Shown: positions 1 through 13,707, counted from the first letter of the stretch. The stretch: DNA of 64,000 bases from Marchantia polymorpha subsp. ruderalis (GCA_037833965.1 AP031355.1:18253501-18317500); one strand, 5' to 3'. The notes: generated by a model not told the origin, from the sequence alone. Translations and numbers: made by a program.

Positions 1-3000
1 AAGCATATCAAAAATTATATTAATTCTATGAACCCTAAGTACCTACAAAATGATTTAACATCAATTGTCACATTATATAAACTCAAGAATTTAAAATAAT
101 GAATCTTATATACAAAGGATACTTGATTTTATTGATAATATTTGTCTGAAGTTATAAAAAAATGAACAATGTTCACATATTCTATTGTTTTCAAAATTTT
201 AAGTTTCAATACAATCATTATATACAACAGCTTAAGAAAAATGTATGTCTGAAGTAAAATATTGATGTTAAATATTCATCACTAAATATATACTGAAAAT
301 TTGAATATATGGTATTTGATTAATTACTGTAAAACAATATTTTCTAAAAATCTGTTAGATTTTCGTTAAGTTTAAATATTCATTTCTTAAGCCATAATGT
401 TTATCTATTTTTCAAAAAAGTATTCTTCCATTCTTAAAAGTCAATAATATTGCATGTTTTAGAACAAAATAAAATTTAAAAGTATTTTTTATAATATAAA
501 GTCAAGTAATTGATTGAAAATTAAAGTAAAATAGTAAACATATTGAATCATTTTTGTAAATAAGTTATATTTTTATTTGAGAAAGATGGCTTTGTGCATA
601 TCTAACATCAAACATTGATATCGTACACAAAATTTATGATTAATAATTTAAATAACCAACAAAAATTATTATGATTTTTGAATTCATTTAATATGATTTT
701 ATTTTATCAAAATTTGCAAGTTGTTATGACTTACATGCATCAAACTAAATGGAAATTTCAAATTTTTTGTTGGAATATATATACTATAAAATCTACATAA
801 ATATCACTAACAATTGGTGATAACAATATCAAAATTTTTTCTCATATTTTAAATTTTTATTGATTTTTATAATAAATGTATTATATAATACTATTATGAA
901 TCTCATCTTAAATTTTTAAATTGTGTAAAGTTTAGAACAAACTTTTTACTATAGGTGTATTTTATCGTGTTGTACTTTAGATAAAATATCATGTTATAAA
1001 ATTTCATATTGCGCTGAATCCATACAATTTAATTGATTAATTAATTAATTTATTTATTATCCATAAAATAATTAAAAAACATAACTAAAAATTTCCGGTA
1101 TTATAAGTAAAAATGTTTGAAAAAAATATTTTGGTTAATTCTATCATTTTATTGCATAGCTCAACAACTTCAAAAAATTACATTCAATCTTATACACCTC
1201 TTACTTGACAATTGATTTGAATGAAAATCATCTTGCTTACCATCATTTAAATTTTCATCCTTTGCTACGGTTTATCATAAATTCATAAGATCTCATTCAT
1301 TTCAACTTTTATTTATATATTTATATATTCATTTCAAAGTTGATGATATGGCTTATTAAAATATATATAGGTCTGTAATATCGCTTAAAAACACAAAAAT
1401 TGGAATGATAGAAATGTTCAGGATTGTTATGACAAACACTAATATACTTTGTGTACATCATATATATCATAGAATACCTTATAAATATTATATTGATACA
1501 TATTTTACTCCTGGTGATAATATCAATTGTATATTTTCTTATAGAAATTTTAACTTATTTATTAGATTTTTTATGTTTTTTTGTGAGGTTAAGAAATTAC
1601 CAGCTTTTTGAAATGTCATTTTCCTGCTATAAATATTATAATTGAAAATTTAAATCTTAATACAATTTCTATATAGTACACAAACATATCAGAAAAACTT
1701 AAACTCTACATCTATTTATTTATTCGATTAAATTATCAACATAGAGATTTGAATCTTGAAATTATTTGTAATAAAAAGATGTAGATTAAATATAAAATGT
1801 TGATTTTATACTTAATACACGCTTAGCTTTTTCAAACAAATTTTTCAATACGGAGAAAGATAATATGATACACTTATATATTTAAAACATTCATATAAAT
1901 TAGAATTGAGATTCCATATAAGCAATACACATCTATATATAAAAAATAGGTTTTAAATTATTACTATTTTTAAATATATAACATTTAATACAGCTAAATT
2001 GTAAAATGGTGCATCATGAATTCAAAATTGAAGAAAAAAATAAAATAAAATTCTCATCTATTACGAATGTAGAATTTTTCGTTTTAGATTTTATTTTACA
2101 GTTTAGATCTATATGCTATGAAAAATTTGATTTAACTTTTTAAATAAGTATTAAAAAATATTTTTAATGTTAAATTGTGGCACATAAAATTAAAGTAGAA
2201 TTGAAAAAAATGTTTGATGGTGTTGTCATGTCACCCTAGATATTACTTAGCATGCTTCATATTATGACAAGTTTGTGCGTTTTGCAATTTTTATATTTTA
2301 CACATTTTGGATGCAAGATTTTTAAAACTATATTTCGTGAAAAAATCAGTTATTCAGTTTGGATATAATTGTATGAGGATTTTTTTTAATAATTGGTTGA
2401 AAAATTATTGAATAAATTAGTATTTTTGTTATTATTAGTATGATTGCATACTCCACCTTGAATATATTAATAATTTTTAATTATGTTTTCAACTATTCCT
2501 TATGAAATCAATGTTTCTTTGTGATTACAAACATTTTTTAAATCAAAATGCAAAAATATATAAGAAATGATAAATTTTGTATTGATTTTATTATAATATG
2601 AATTTTTTTTTAAATTGTAATAAATATATGTCTAGATGCAAAGAAGTGACAAAAGATTTCTAAAGATGTCTAGTGGTATGCGAAGTTTAAATCACCTGCA
2701 TTGTTGAATAAGAGAAAGATTAATTACTTAAAAATTTAATAATTTTACATCCATAATTGTCATATAATTAATAATATCATGTGATATAAATATCAATATA
2801 GGTTAAAGATATATCACTCTTCATAGGTTCAACTTGGATGCATGAGAGGCCATTGTTATTTGAGGGTGTGGACAAAGAGATTTGAAATCTCATCGCCAAC
2901 AGCTATTTTCTGCATTGTTCTTACAATGAGATGAATAATTGCTTGCTTCTTTACTGTCATATTACACACAAAGGTGTTATGACTAAAACATGCGTGTAAC

Positions 3001-3320
3001 ATGTATAATAGTAATGAAGGGAAAAAATCAAAAGATCGATTATATTCCGAATGTGTTTCATTTATTTTGATTATATTTTCGTTAAATTATATGTCTATAT
3101 ATATCCACTTTTGTGATTTTAAATTAAAATTAATATAAAAAGCTTATAACAATGAGATTTGTGTCTGAAAAAATAAAAATTGGGAAGTTTTATTTTTTGG
3201 GTAATTTCTAGTCATAAATGTCAAGTAAAATTGACGACTACATTTTGTTGATTTGATTATAAAATTGTGTGAATAATATATAAATGAATTTAATGTAATT
3301 AGAATAAATCTGAAACAAAA
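1..3320. other. AT-rich intergenic block without a gene
   Basis: The stretch is dominated by A and T runs. Open frames are very short (the longest about 68 codons, near 1405-1611) and their translations are low-complexity Ile/Tyr/Phe/Leu strings typical of AT-rich noncoding DNA. I see no domain, no terminal repeats and no RNA gene. Confidence 0.6.
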
Positions 3321-4530
3321 TTTTTATTTAATTTAATATTTTACCTTTAGCATTACAAATGAGTTTTTTTTAGAAAGTGAGCACTTGAATTGAATATTAT
3401 GAAGTAGCATACAGAATATTTCGTGTTTCCTATCCCCATCAAGTTTTATATTACAACGGTGGATTCCCAGTAGAATGATCTTACTGGTCGCTAGATAGAT
3501 AGTGATGATTTTAAACAAAGAATTAGACACATTAAGTTGACTTAAGCAACCATGAAAATCAATTCGCCAGCTTGTACACATGCGGCCCGAGATGATAGAA
3601 ATTGCACCCATAGGTAAATCTTAGTAATCGTCGTCATCAGTCTGTATTGGAAATCTGAACATGGAGAATGAATGCACTAAACTCGAGCTCGAAGAGCCTC
3701 TTGGCGGTGTTTGGACGAAGAGTCGAGCAATGGTGAAGACATCCCAAATAGTCCCAAATGTTATGAGCATGTTATAAGCACGCAACGAAGTGGCATACCT
3801 TCGACTTGAGCAGGAAGAAAATGAAAAGAATCCTGCGGAGCGGGAGTGAAATCGGATATAAAAAGAATCCCGGCTCGCCGAATCGATGGAACCTGCATGA
3901 GAGATGCATGATACCATAACTCGCAGATAGGTGAGCGAGAAAGGTCAAAAGCACCATCAGGGCACGACCTCGAACACTCAACAGAAGAACCGAGGTGCCG
4001 GCAAAGCTTAAATATATGAAAAGGGGGGGTGGCACATATTCTATGGGAAAGAGATTTTAAATGGAGGACATCTTGCGAAGAACAGTGGTAGCCCATGACC
4101 GAGCCGTGGGTGGCAATGCTAGTCGTCCAGCCAGCCGCTCGAGGTCGATCGCGGAAGAATATGATGAGTGAGCTCGTTCGGCAAAGCAGAGGACGCATTG
4201 AATAATTTATTCCCGAGGGGGTTCCTGCATTGAATGGACACCGTCGTCGTAGATGAAGCGGATGGCGTCCCTCCTCGAGTACCAAAGCTCTCGATGCGGC
4301 CTGCATACTACGGAACGAGGCAACGAGGCGAGGGCGAGCGATTGGATTTGGCACGTTTATAGTAAGGCGAGAGAGAGAATTGGCCCGCGGCCAGGAAGGG
4401 AAGGAATTGTGGAGGCCGAGGGGCAGTGCGCTAGGGAGGGAAAAGTGCACTGCACTGCACTGCAAGCGCGACATAAAGGAATGGCGAAGAAAAGAAAATG
4501 GAGGCGTTCGCTTTTGGGTTAAGGCAGCGA
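3321..4530. other. Transition to GC island, unassigned reading frames
   Basis: Base composition rises from AT-rich to GC-rich. The longest open frame is on the minus strand (4474-3761, 237 codons), with two overlapping minus frames at 4035-3772 and 3917-3621. None shows a recognisable domain, and the 237-codon frame is rich in Ser, Arg and Cys without ordered motifs. It may be a noncoding part of the island upstream of the B55 gene, or an unrecognised minus-strand gene sharing a divergent promoter with it. Confidence 0.35.
4447..4464. repeat. CTGCA pentamer run
   Basis: A short tandem run of the pentamer CTGCA lies about 1.6 kb upstream of the B55 start codon. A run of the same pentamer occurs in the GC-rich zone upstream of the PP2C gene at 35100-35120. 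Confidence 0.7.
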
Positions 4531-4679
4531 CTGGCAGAGGCCCGTGCCCTCCAGTAGAAACGACGGCCGGCTATTGCCACTGGGCTTCACCCAATCTTCG
4601 CCTTCAGCCGGCTGCCCGCTCTGGCCGAGGAGGGGCAACCCGGGCGGTCGCGCTCCGGTCAGGTCGCGTCGGGTCCGGT

Positions 4680-5320
4680 CAAGCAGGGTCGGAGCGAACG
4701 GGAGCCAGGAGGGAGGGAGCGACGGAAAGGACGACGGAAGGACGGAAAGAAAGGGGGATATCCCCCACCCTCTCCCCTCAATCCGAGTCCTACGGTGGGA
4801 GGAAGGGAGGAAGGGAGGGGGGGCAGGGTCAAGGCCGGGGAGAAAGAGGAAGAGGGGAGCGTAGTGGGAGTGCGAGTGGGACGGGGGAGGGGCAGGGGCT
4901 GGGGCAGGGGCAGGGAGGAATGGGTCGATGCGGAGAAGTGAAGTAAGAAAGAAGACTCGTGTCGGTGTGAGCAACAGGAGGGGGTTGGGGGAGGGGGCAG
5001 CGAGGAGAGGGGGGAGGGGGAGGAAGGGGGGGAGGGCTCTATTTTTGCTGTGGGTACTGAGGAGATTGTTCTCCGATCCGCGAGAGGAGAGGGGAGGGAG
5101 GACAGGAGGTGGAGGGGGGGGGGGGGGGGGAAGGGGGGGAGGAGGTGGTGGAGATGGTGGTGATGGACCTGGGGATTGTTGTGAGGCTTCGTAGGTGAGG
5201 TGGGGGTTCGGAGGGGGTGAGGCGAAGGTGGGGGGTGGGGGCAGAGGGAGGGATCTTCTTGTCTGGCGAGAGTAGTAGAGAGAGACGGAGGAGTGAGCAT
5301 TTCGCAGGGGGGGCTTTCTC
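4680..5320 (+). repeat. Polypurine tract with G17 run
   Basis: For about 640 bases the plus strand is almost entirely G and A, with many GGG and GGAGG blocks. An uninterrupted run of 17 G spans 5114-5130, followed by a G7 run after two A. The reverse strand reads as long proline-rich open frames (for example 5352-4519), which are explained by the CCN codons of this bias rather than by a gene. Such tracts can form G-quadruplex or triplex DNA. It lies 0.8-1.4 kb upstream of the B55 start codon, so it belongs to the promoter or distal leader zone. Confidence 0.75.
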
Positions 5321-5339
5321 CTTCTCCTTCTCGGTCCGA

Positions 5340-6092
5340 CTGCCAGCCACAAGACGAGAGCGCGAGAGAGAGAGTTGTTCTCCGGTTCCGAGGCTCGACT
5401 TCTGTGCTGCTTGCTTGCTCATTCATTTTTTAGAACGGCTCTGCCGCTCGGCTCTCTCTGACTCCCTCTCTCGTGGATGAAGAAGGAAGGAAGGCGAGCG
5501 ACCGTCGTCTGTCTGTCTGGCTGTCTCGGGTGGTGAGGAGTGGAGAGGAGACCTGTTTTTATTGTCTCGATCTCGTGATAGAGCGAGCGGAAGACCGACG
5601 ACCTTGAGGTCTTGATGCGTAGATGCCCCGCCTTGCATGCCCGATCGGGTGATGTAGATTACTGCCTCGTCGAGGAGTAAGTCACACTCGCATACGCACG
5701 AACACAGCGCACTCTCTCGCACCCACCCACACACAGACACAGACTCAGACGCACAGATACAGACACATACACTTAGACAACACACATACACACACACACA
5801 CACACTGACACAGACACACATACACACTCACTTCTGCTTACACCAGAACGCATCGATGCTCATATGCACTCGCCTATGGCCGCCCCCCTTCCTCTGCTCC
5901 TCATGTCAACATTACTATGGCTTCCGCGCCTCCTGCAGCCCCGCCCTCTGCCGCCCATTCTCGTAAATCCACACCTTCTCTCAGCCTCTTCTCCAATTGG
6001 AGTTCTCATGCGGGGTTAGGGTTCCGTGCCAGGGCGGAACGGGGTTTTTCGGTTTTGCGCAATCAGGCGTGTAGAGTGGTAGGTAGAGGAGA
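5340..6092 (+). promoter_or_regulatory. Probable promoter/5' leader zone of the B55 gene
   Basis: This GC-rich stretch directly precedes the B55 start codon and carries GAGA/CTCT stretches and a CA-rich microsatellite. No TATA box is obvious and the transcription start cannot be fixed from sequence alone. Several ATG triplets occur here, including one at 5623 that opens a nine-codon frame ending with TGA at 5650-5652. Either transcription starts downstream of most of them or the leader carries small upstream reading frames. Confidence 0.45.
5729..5830. repeat. CA-rich microsatellite
   Basis: An imperfect CA/GACA dinucleotide repeat of about 100 bp contains a nearly pure CA core around 5785-5805. 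It explains the Cys/Val-rich minus-strand frame at 5827-5423. Confidence 0.85.
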
Positions 6093-9000
6093 ATGATCAG
6101 TGGGGGGGGAGGAGCTGGAGTTGCGGCTCCGGGGGGCCCAGGACAGCCCCTTGAATGGAAATTTTCGCAAGTTTTCGGCGAGCGTGCAGCAGGCGAAGAA
6201 GTGCAAGAGGGTATGGCACTTCCCCCCTTCATCACATTGGTCCCCTTTCTGCTGATTGCTGCCCTATCTCATCGCCGCCCTTTTGGTATCTGCTTCGCAT
6301 GTCCTTGTTCCTCAATCGGCCTTTCTCCGATGTGCGATGTTTCAATTTTCCGGCTGCTCGCGAAATTACTCTTCTCTCGAGATCGCCCCCTCTGCGCGCA
6401 ACCTGACCCTGCTTGACTCATTTTTCTCCGGATTAGCTCTTGTGTGTTTCTATCACGGGCGCCGTACTGGTGTTTCTGTCGTAGCTCCTCTCCGCACTTC
6501 TCCTGTTTCATGTTCTCTAGATGTTCGTTTAGGTTTACCGTCTGGCTTGGCACCTGACCCCCCTCTCTTCCTTGCTAGGACATTTGGGACATTGTGAGTC
6601 AGTGATTGGCCGTAATTCGACCTCGGTGCTTCTCTCTCTCTCTTGCTCCCTCTCCCTCTTCCTCGATGCCGGAGGCACCTTTGTGATTGGAATCGTTCGT
6701 ACCTGTCTGTGATTTCTCATCAGCTCCCTCCCGTATCTGGATTGCATGCCCTATCGTGCTCTGAAGCAAATCACGATGAGAGGACGCACCTGCATTCCTT
6801 GCTCACTGTGTAACACAAGCAGGTGTTGTTGATTTGTCCGTATTCTCGATTTCCCCCCTCATGCAGTTTCCTTTTCGTCCGCATAGTTTGCTTCTCTTTC
6901 TGCTCCGATGACCGCATGCTTGGGGCTCATACTTCCGGATTCCTCTTTGATTCGCCACATGCATTCACATCTGGTTCTCCGACTGGATGAGTGTGGACTT
7001 TCGTCCTTTCTGAACTCCCATAGTCTCAATGTCAGAGAACATAAGATTTGCAATCTAAACTGAAGGACAGTCATGGTGGTGACGAGCTGAATGTAGTCTC
7101 CTCTCTATGAACCTCGATTTCGAGGAACCCAGAGATCCTGCTTGGTAGATGGCCTCACATTCTGCAACTAGTCAGGGTTAATTACTTTGTATTCCAAGGG
7201 TCACTTTATATACCTCTAGATTACCGCTGAACATGCTACCCCCATGACTTAAAATTGCACTAGACCGATGTACCGTGCAAACGTGATGGGATCCAGATGG
7301 AACAAAGTCCTCAGTGACGTTTCCTGACATTCTTCTCAACACTTGGCTTGTAGACATCACTGTGGAAGAGTCCCATCGCTGACAACTTTGACAATTTCTG
7401 ACTTTGAGATGCGTACAAGATCTGACGCTGAGATGATTGTATTGCAGTTGATATAATCTCTGCAATTGAATTTGACAAGAGCGGTGAGCATTTGGCCACT
7501 GGAGATCGTGGAGGGCGTGTGGTCTTGTTTGAAAGAACTGATGGGAAAGATGTAAGATCTCCAACTATCATTTGCTGCGTTGTTATTTTGGGGAGTAATA
7601 TCTTCTCCATCGACGAAGTGCAGGAATCGATCGTCTTCGTTCCGACTGAATTTGTAGTCGTTTCGATGGATGAAGGTCAAAGTACAGTAGAATATATGGT
7701 GCCTTGTACATGTACATTCAGTATTCCCTTAGGTTTCTTTTGCCAAGAGTACCTTGTGATGGTGGTCGCATGTGGTTCCAATGCAGCTTCAGAATAGGTG
7801 AGTTTACTTGCACGAAGAATTGAGGCCGAAATGGGCTATGGTGGAAGGAAAGATCTGGTTTATTTCCATTTTACACTCAATGGTGCCCTCCAGTGTCATG
7901 CCCATTGCCAATTTATGGATGAAGAAACTGATTCACTGTTTCATGTTTTGTTTCCCTGCAGCTACGGTCCCGGAGAGAGCTCGAGAGGGCAGATTATCCA
8001 ATCCCTAGGCATCCAGAATATCGTTATTCAACTGAGTTCCAAAGTCACGAGCCAGAGGTAAAGCTAGAAGGAAAACGCATTTCTCCGTCTTTCTTGAAAG
8101 CAACACATTTTGACTGGAATTATGACTGGCCGAGAACATTCTTGCCAGATAGTGAAGATAGTGATCATGTACTGGTGAATCAACACCGGTCACCTACACA
8201 TGCCAGTTTTTTCGCTCGCGCTCGTGCATATGTCGGTGAATGTGAAGGATTAATTATTCCCATGGCCTCAGTGAAGCGCATGACAACGAGTATCTATAAC
8301 ACGATTTACAAGCTTGAAATTATGTTATGTACATTCTCAAGCGGGACAGTGGTGCTGGTTGCTTTTCACATCGGCACGGGTGTGTTTCAATTGGCTAGCC
8401 CTTGGCCGAAGCAATTGTCACTCGTTTGGCTTGGAGACTGAGTGGGAAAGGCCCCAAACACAAACAAGCCGCCCGGCTCCTGTTGCCTTATTATCTTATG
8501 TGGGGGCGCGTGTATATTGGTGTTTACCTTGTAGTAGGTCCTTTCCGGTTGAGAACCGATGGCTCAAGTAGCCTCTGTTGCCAGTTTCGGAAGTTCCGGA
8601 CAGCTCACTCTTGGATATAATAAGTTGAATAGCCTATGGGGTATTCACCTAGTGCGGAGAACGTCTCGGACCCTTCGCAGCTCCTCGTGTAGGAAGGTAA
8701 GGATTGGTTGCAGTTTACTGGAGATCGTTCTACATTTGAGCTTCAGCAGCAGATCAATACTGAAGCTCAAATGCCCCGACCATAACCGTGTCTCTTGGTG
8801 GTGTCTGACCTCAGTATCGCGTCAATTTAAAGGCTGTGACACCTCGTGACCGCCCATATCTTTGCACTTCAAGGAAATGCCAACTTGAATCAATTTAGAA
8901 GACACTAGCATTTTAACATAGTGTCATTGTGTTGCGTCTCGTAGACGCAAATATGAGTAGCTTCAGATGGATGTTCCATCTTCTTCTGTATGTCGCAAAA

Positions 9001-12000
9001 GGGTGATACCACCCCTTGCGTATCCAGTGCAGTGCTAGTGTACGAAGTCAATGCTTTATCTCTTGCGCTGTCTCCGTCTTAGTTTTTCTTGTCGCAAACT
9101 TTGCCCCGTAGATTCGTTTGCAAGGAGCAAAGTCGGCGGATGATCCGACGCATTGATATATCTTTTTGTTCGATCCTTATATGCTGCGAAAGTAATGTTC
9201 TCTCAGCCACAGGTACTTCCATGCATCAGGTTAGATTGTTTGTATTATTCCAGCAACTAATTTGAATATCTTTGTCTCTTGCAGTTTGACTATTTGAAGA
9301 GTTTGGAGATAGAAGAAAAAATCAATAAAATCAGGTGGTGTCAGACAGCCAATGGTGCCCGGTTTCTGCTTTCCACTAACGACAAAACAATTAAGCTATG
9401 GAAGGTGATACATTGTCCTGGTTGTATGGTTGCTCTCTTGTTTTGTTTATTTTCTCGACTTTGCAGGAAAGACCCTGCACTTTGCGAATTAAGAATGTAG
9501 TTGGTTGACCTTTCCATGTGGTATTGTAGATGTTATGTTTCTTTCTGCTTCTTATTTTACATCTTTTGCATGTCATTTGTTGTTTAGATTATCGGAGGAT
9601 TCACCTCACGCGGGTGTTTTTACTTCTGTTTCAGTGTAGACGTCCAATTCTAATAAATGGGTGGTGGCTTTTGTTGGTATCTCTTTTGTTTGGCAGGTTT
9701 CTGAGAAGAAGCTAAAGAACGTATCGAACCTGAATGTAGATCCTTCTGTGCGGCATGGAAATGGAAACCTGGTTGGGAGTAGTCCAGTGCAGAGCCCTAA
9801 GGGTTATGCGCCACCTCGATCCATTAACGGAGGGGCTGTTCGACGGACGTTGCCACCCATCAGCAGTGATTTTGTTTTTCCTCCAGGCGGCATTCCATCT
9901 CTTCATCTGCCCACGGTAGTTGTAACTGGCTTTACACCCTACGTGAGATCAGTTGATACTGCTGAGATCAGAACTCTGAAGTTCTCTTCATTGGATACTT
10001 TTCTCGATTAGCTGCCAGATGGACCACTCCAGTTTGGTTCTAAAGTCTCGATTGTATCTTGGATACAGGTTTGGAGCCATGAAACTGCTCTTGTTGCAAG
10101 ATGTAGGAGAGTTTATGCCAATGCGCACGCATATCACATAAACTCCATTTCGAACAACAGGTGCTTATGCTGTCCGTCGTCTGATCGCATCTCTTATTTT
10201 CCCCTTCTCATTACCTTGTAATAGATTTCAGTGGATCTTACCTTCCTATATGTTTCCTTGTTCACCTTTGTTTACGCGTCACAGATTTCTATGATTTTCT
10301 CCAAAAGACTTGATCGGTATGCAAGGTTTAAGGTTTTGGTTGTGTTTCTTATGTTGCGAGCTGTTTCCATGTGGCAGTGATTGTGAAACCTACATATCAG
10401 CAGATGATTTGAGGATAAACCTATGGAACCTTGAAGTCAGTGATCAAAGTTTTAATATTGTTGACATTAAACCTGTCAATATGGAAGACTTGACAGGTGG
10501 GGATGAAGTCATTCTTGTTTCCGAATGGTTTTTTTGTGATTCGGTTCTGTAGACCTGCTATAGCAGTACGAGGTGTGTTGATTACCAAGGCTTCTTGCCA
10601 TTAGCTTCACTAGTGGTTTGGAAATATGTCAATCTTCTGATTTGGGACTGATATTGGTAGAATTTCTTTACAGTAGTTTGAGTAGAGAATGTACTAGCTA
10701 CCAGTGTGTTTTGTTCAGACTGAGATGTTATAGAATGGGCCATTATATATACCACTTTTGGTCGAAGTAGAGATGGACAACTAGAGGTACATGATATATT
10801 TTGTTCTGCATCATGTAGGCGATGTTATCGTTGTGCTGGTCCGTCCGAAGGTGTACATCTTTTAATTTCGTGTAAATACGAGGAATATCTGTTTTCTGTG
10901 ATTATGATGCTTTAAATATTCACCTGGGCTTGTCATGCAGCTCTTTGTAGCAATACCGACTATTTCATTAGCTTGAAATGTTTCATGACCGTGCCCTGTT
11001 TATGGTGCCGATTTTACAGAGGTCATCACGTCTGCTGAGTTTCACCCTTCACATTGCAACATGTTAGCGTACAGTAGTTCCAAGGGCACGATCCGCCTTA
11101 TTGACATGCGACAGTCAGCTTTATGTGACCGCCATGCCAAACTGTAAACGTCTCACTTTCTTGCCTTTGTATCGCTGTGTGTTTCGTAGTGAATGTGGAG
11201 CTACAGTTTAGCTTTATGTCTAATTGCTTATGAGATTATGTCTTCAAGAAGAATATGTTCAGGTGATGTAGTGCCTCTGTCAGAATCATCCAAACAAGTT
11301 CACTTGCGTCAAAGAACATGTGAACCTGATTGAGTCCACTCATGTGTTATGTGTGAATATGTTTTATGGCTGTCGCTAGGATTTCTTTGCGAGGTTACTG
11401 GCTTTGGTATTAGATATGGAAGACTACACAGGATGTTTACTGCATTTTTTCACTCACCGATTTCACATTTATTGTCATTAGAGTCAGTATTTGTTGTCAG
11501 TTGAATTCAAAACAAGTGAATGAGCTTGAGAAATTCTGCGTCCGAGTAGATTCCTATCTTCCCGGTAAGGCTTCTACCTGCCGATACGACTCAAGAGTTT
11601 TGAAATTCGTGTAATTATTGTGTTTGATCTTTAAATGTAAGTATGCGTTCTTTGCTTCCTCTTCTGACAGATTTGAAGAGCAGGAGGCACCAGGCTCAAG
11701 ATCATTTTTTACAGAAATCATAGCGTCCATTTCTGATATTAAATTTGCAAGAGGTGGACGGTACATTCTCAGTCGAGATTATATGACTCTCAAGGTTTGT
11801 TTCAACCTTCTTCCTTGCCTATGGGGCTCTATGATACTTACGTTTTGCTCTGTAGCCATGGCGTCTAACCCAGAACTCTGTGCGTTCATCCTCAAGAAAT
11901 GACATAAACCAGAATCATTGATCTTATGTGTAACGACGTTAGTTTTGGTGCCTTATCCATATGTGAATAGCCCAAAGACTCTGCCCAGTATAGTTTGTGT

Positions 12001-13707
12001 GGTTTAGATTCTTTTTTCTTCGATCCTCCTAGTTTACCTATGAGCAGTGATGAAGAAGAAAAACCTTGACCAACGTTCCACAAGTTTTCTCGAATATGTA
12101 TACTAATCCCTCCGGATAGAAGTGAAGAATTTTTTAGTCATCTTATTCGTGGTCATACAAATGTCTTTTCAAGTATGCTCAACACTTCAGTCCGAAATCT
12201 TGAAATATCAAAATGGGCCCTGCACGATCTGACTACGAGGCCTAGCTTTCGAGTTTCATAATCATCCTGTCTGAAATGTGAACCAGTTGTGGGATGTGAA
12301 TATGGAGGCCGCGCCAGTTGCAACTTTTAAGGTCCACGAATATTTACGTCCGAAGGTGTGTTTTACACGTTCGCTTCCCTGTGCTGTTTCTGCTGTCCTT
12401 GCAAGTTCGGATGCAATTCTTAGTTTTGTTAATGCCATGCTTGGTGGCTGTACAGGTCTACCTTTATACTGATATTAGGAATATTTTCTTGGACTTTATT
12501 GGCAGTTATGTGATCTTTATGAGAATGATTCCATCTTTGATAAGTTTGAGTGTTGCCTAAGCGGAGATGGACAACGTGTGGCCACCGGATCGTACAGGTT
12601 TGGTTCCTCACACTAGTCAACCATGGATGTGTTTATCATTCGATGAAGATACTGTCTTCGCCCGCCCGAGTTCGTTTTCTAGGTTAGGTTGGGATATTTG
12701 TAAATATTTATTCGTGCTCATCTTTTTCTCAAATTTGATTGTTTTCTTCCCTTTGCTTATTCAATCCAAATGGGATAAATTGGTAATTAATTTTTTTCGT
12801 GTGGAAATGAATCCACATGTTGAGTATTGAAGTCTTGGTTTAAGAAGGGTGTTTGTAAGGGTTCACTATCTTGCCGTGCGCTGTTATACTACAACAAAGT
12901 AGAGGCGATCAGGCCATATATTGTAGTGGACGTGCTAGACTTGAATTCCTGATGACCAAAGTAATGAACTTGCTCTGTTCTAGAAGTGAAATGATTTATG
13001 AATACTCATGCATGTTTCATGTTGGCGTTTTTGCAGCAATTTATTTCGTGTGTTTGGGGCAGTGCCTGGCAGCGAGGAGGCGTCCACCCTCGAAGCTAGC
13101 AAAAGTCCAAATAGGTAGCAAAACGGGTCGAATGCGTTTATGCAGTTTCAATGCCTACTAGTATACAAATATTGTTGCGTTTATTTATTCGCAAATGCGA
13201 CGACTGTTTCTTCTTGTCTATTGTGAACTGATGTCTGTTTTGGTGTTGTCAACCGGGAACTCCTGCGACCTTGGCTCATTGGACTTCTTAGGCGGCTGGT
13301 GCAGACTCCCACAAAGTCTGGAAATCGCCTCTTTAATGTTCGAGGTAGACGTGACACTAGAGGGCGAGGTAGTTGTCTCAAGTTGTCTCATTTATTTCAT
13401 TGTTGGGTGATGTTCTGCGCGTTGCCAACTGAGTCGGCAAGATTGTTGCTACAATCTGGATGCCCATATTCTTTCGCTGGAAGGACCTGCAGTCGACAAG
13501 AGAGCTGGGTTTGTAGTCTCCATGTTCACAGGAGTGAAAAGTTGAAACGTTGTGTTTTGCTTGATTGCAGGTGGTGACAGCCCTGGAAGTGAAATCAATG
13601 GAGGGCAGTATGACTTTACGTCGAAGCTTTTGCACCTAGCATGGCACCCGGTTGCAAATGTTATAGCCTGCGCTGCTTCTAACAGCCTGTACATGTACTA
13701 CGCATAG
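6093..13707 (+). CDS. PP2A-B55: Protein phosphatase 2A regulatory subunit B, B55 class
   Basis: A complete 14-exon gene with a 522-residue product. Exons are 6093-6210, 7448-7551, 7962-8057, 9285-9404, 9697-9915, 10069-10160, 10378-10496, 11020-11143, 11671-11794, 12287-12355, 12506-12597, 13037-13114, 13292-13368 and 13571-13707. All introns are GT-AG and every junction keeps frame. The product is a WD40 propeller that joins the PP2A scaffold and catalytic subunits and selects substrates. Family signatures are [15 protein letters not shown] at the exon 3/4 junction (about residue 106), [11 protein letters not shown] then [13 protein letters not shown] (about 238-270), [15 protein letters not shown] (about 298), SRDYMTLK at the end of exon 9, and the C-terminus LAWHP...SLYMYYA. 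The start at 6093 gives the short Gly-rich N-terminus before [12 protein letters not shown] usual in plant B55. A plant-type loop (about residues 150-215) follows blade 2. I see no break. Introns 1 and 3, about 1.2 kb each, are the longest. Confidence 0.97.
8733..8773. repeat. Perfect 14-bp hairpin in B55 intron 3
   Basis: Arms 8733-8746 and 8760-8773 (CATTTGAGCTTCAG and its exact reverse complement) enclose a 13-base loop. It lies inside the 1.2-kb intron 3 and has no coding role. Confidence 0.9.

Noticed and set aside
1-3320. CRISPR-like or other spaced repeats in the AT-rich block
   Set aside because: Similar A/T words recur only as expected from composition; no constant repeat with unique spacers.
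4519-5426. Long proline-rich minus-strand frames (up to 277 codons)
   Set aside because: They are the CCN translation of the polypurine tract; no stop codons arise because the strand lacks A-containing triplets. Low complexity and no domain.
5423-5827. Cys/Val-rich minus-strand frame of 134 codons
   Set aside because: Its first half is the translation of the CA/GT microsatellite.
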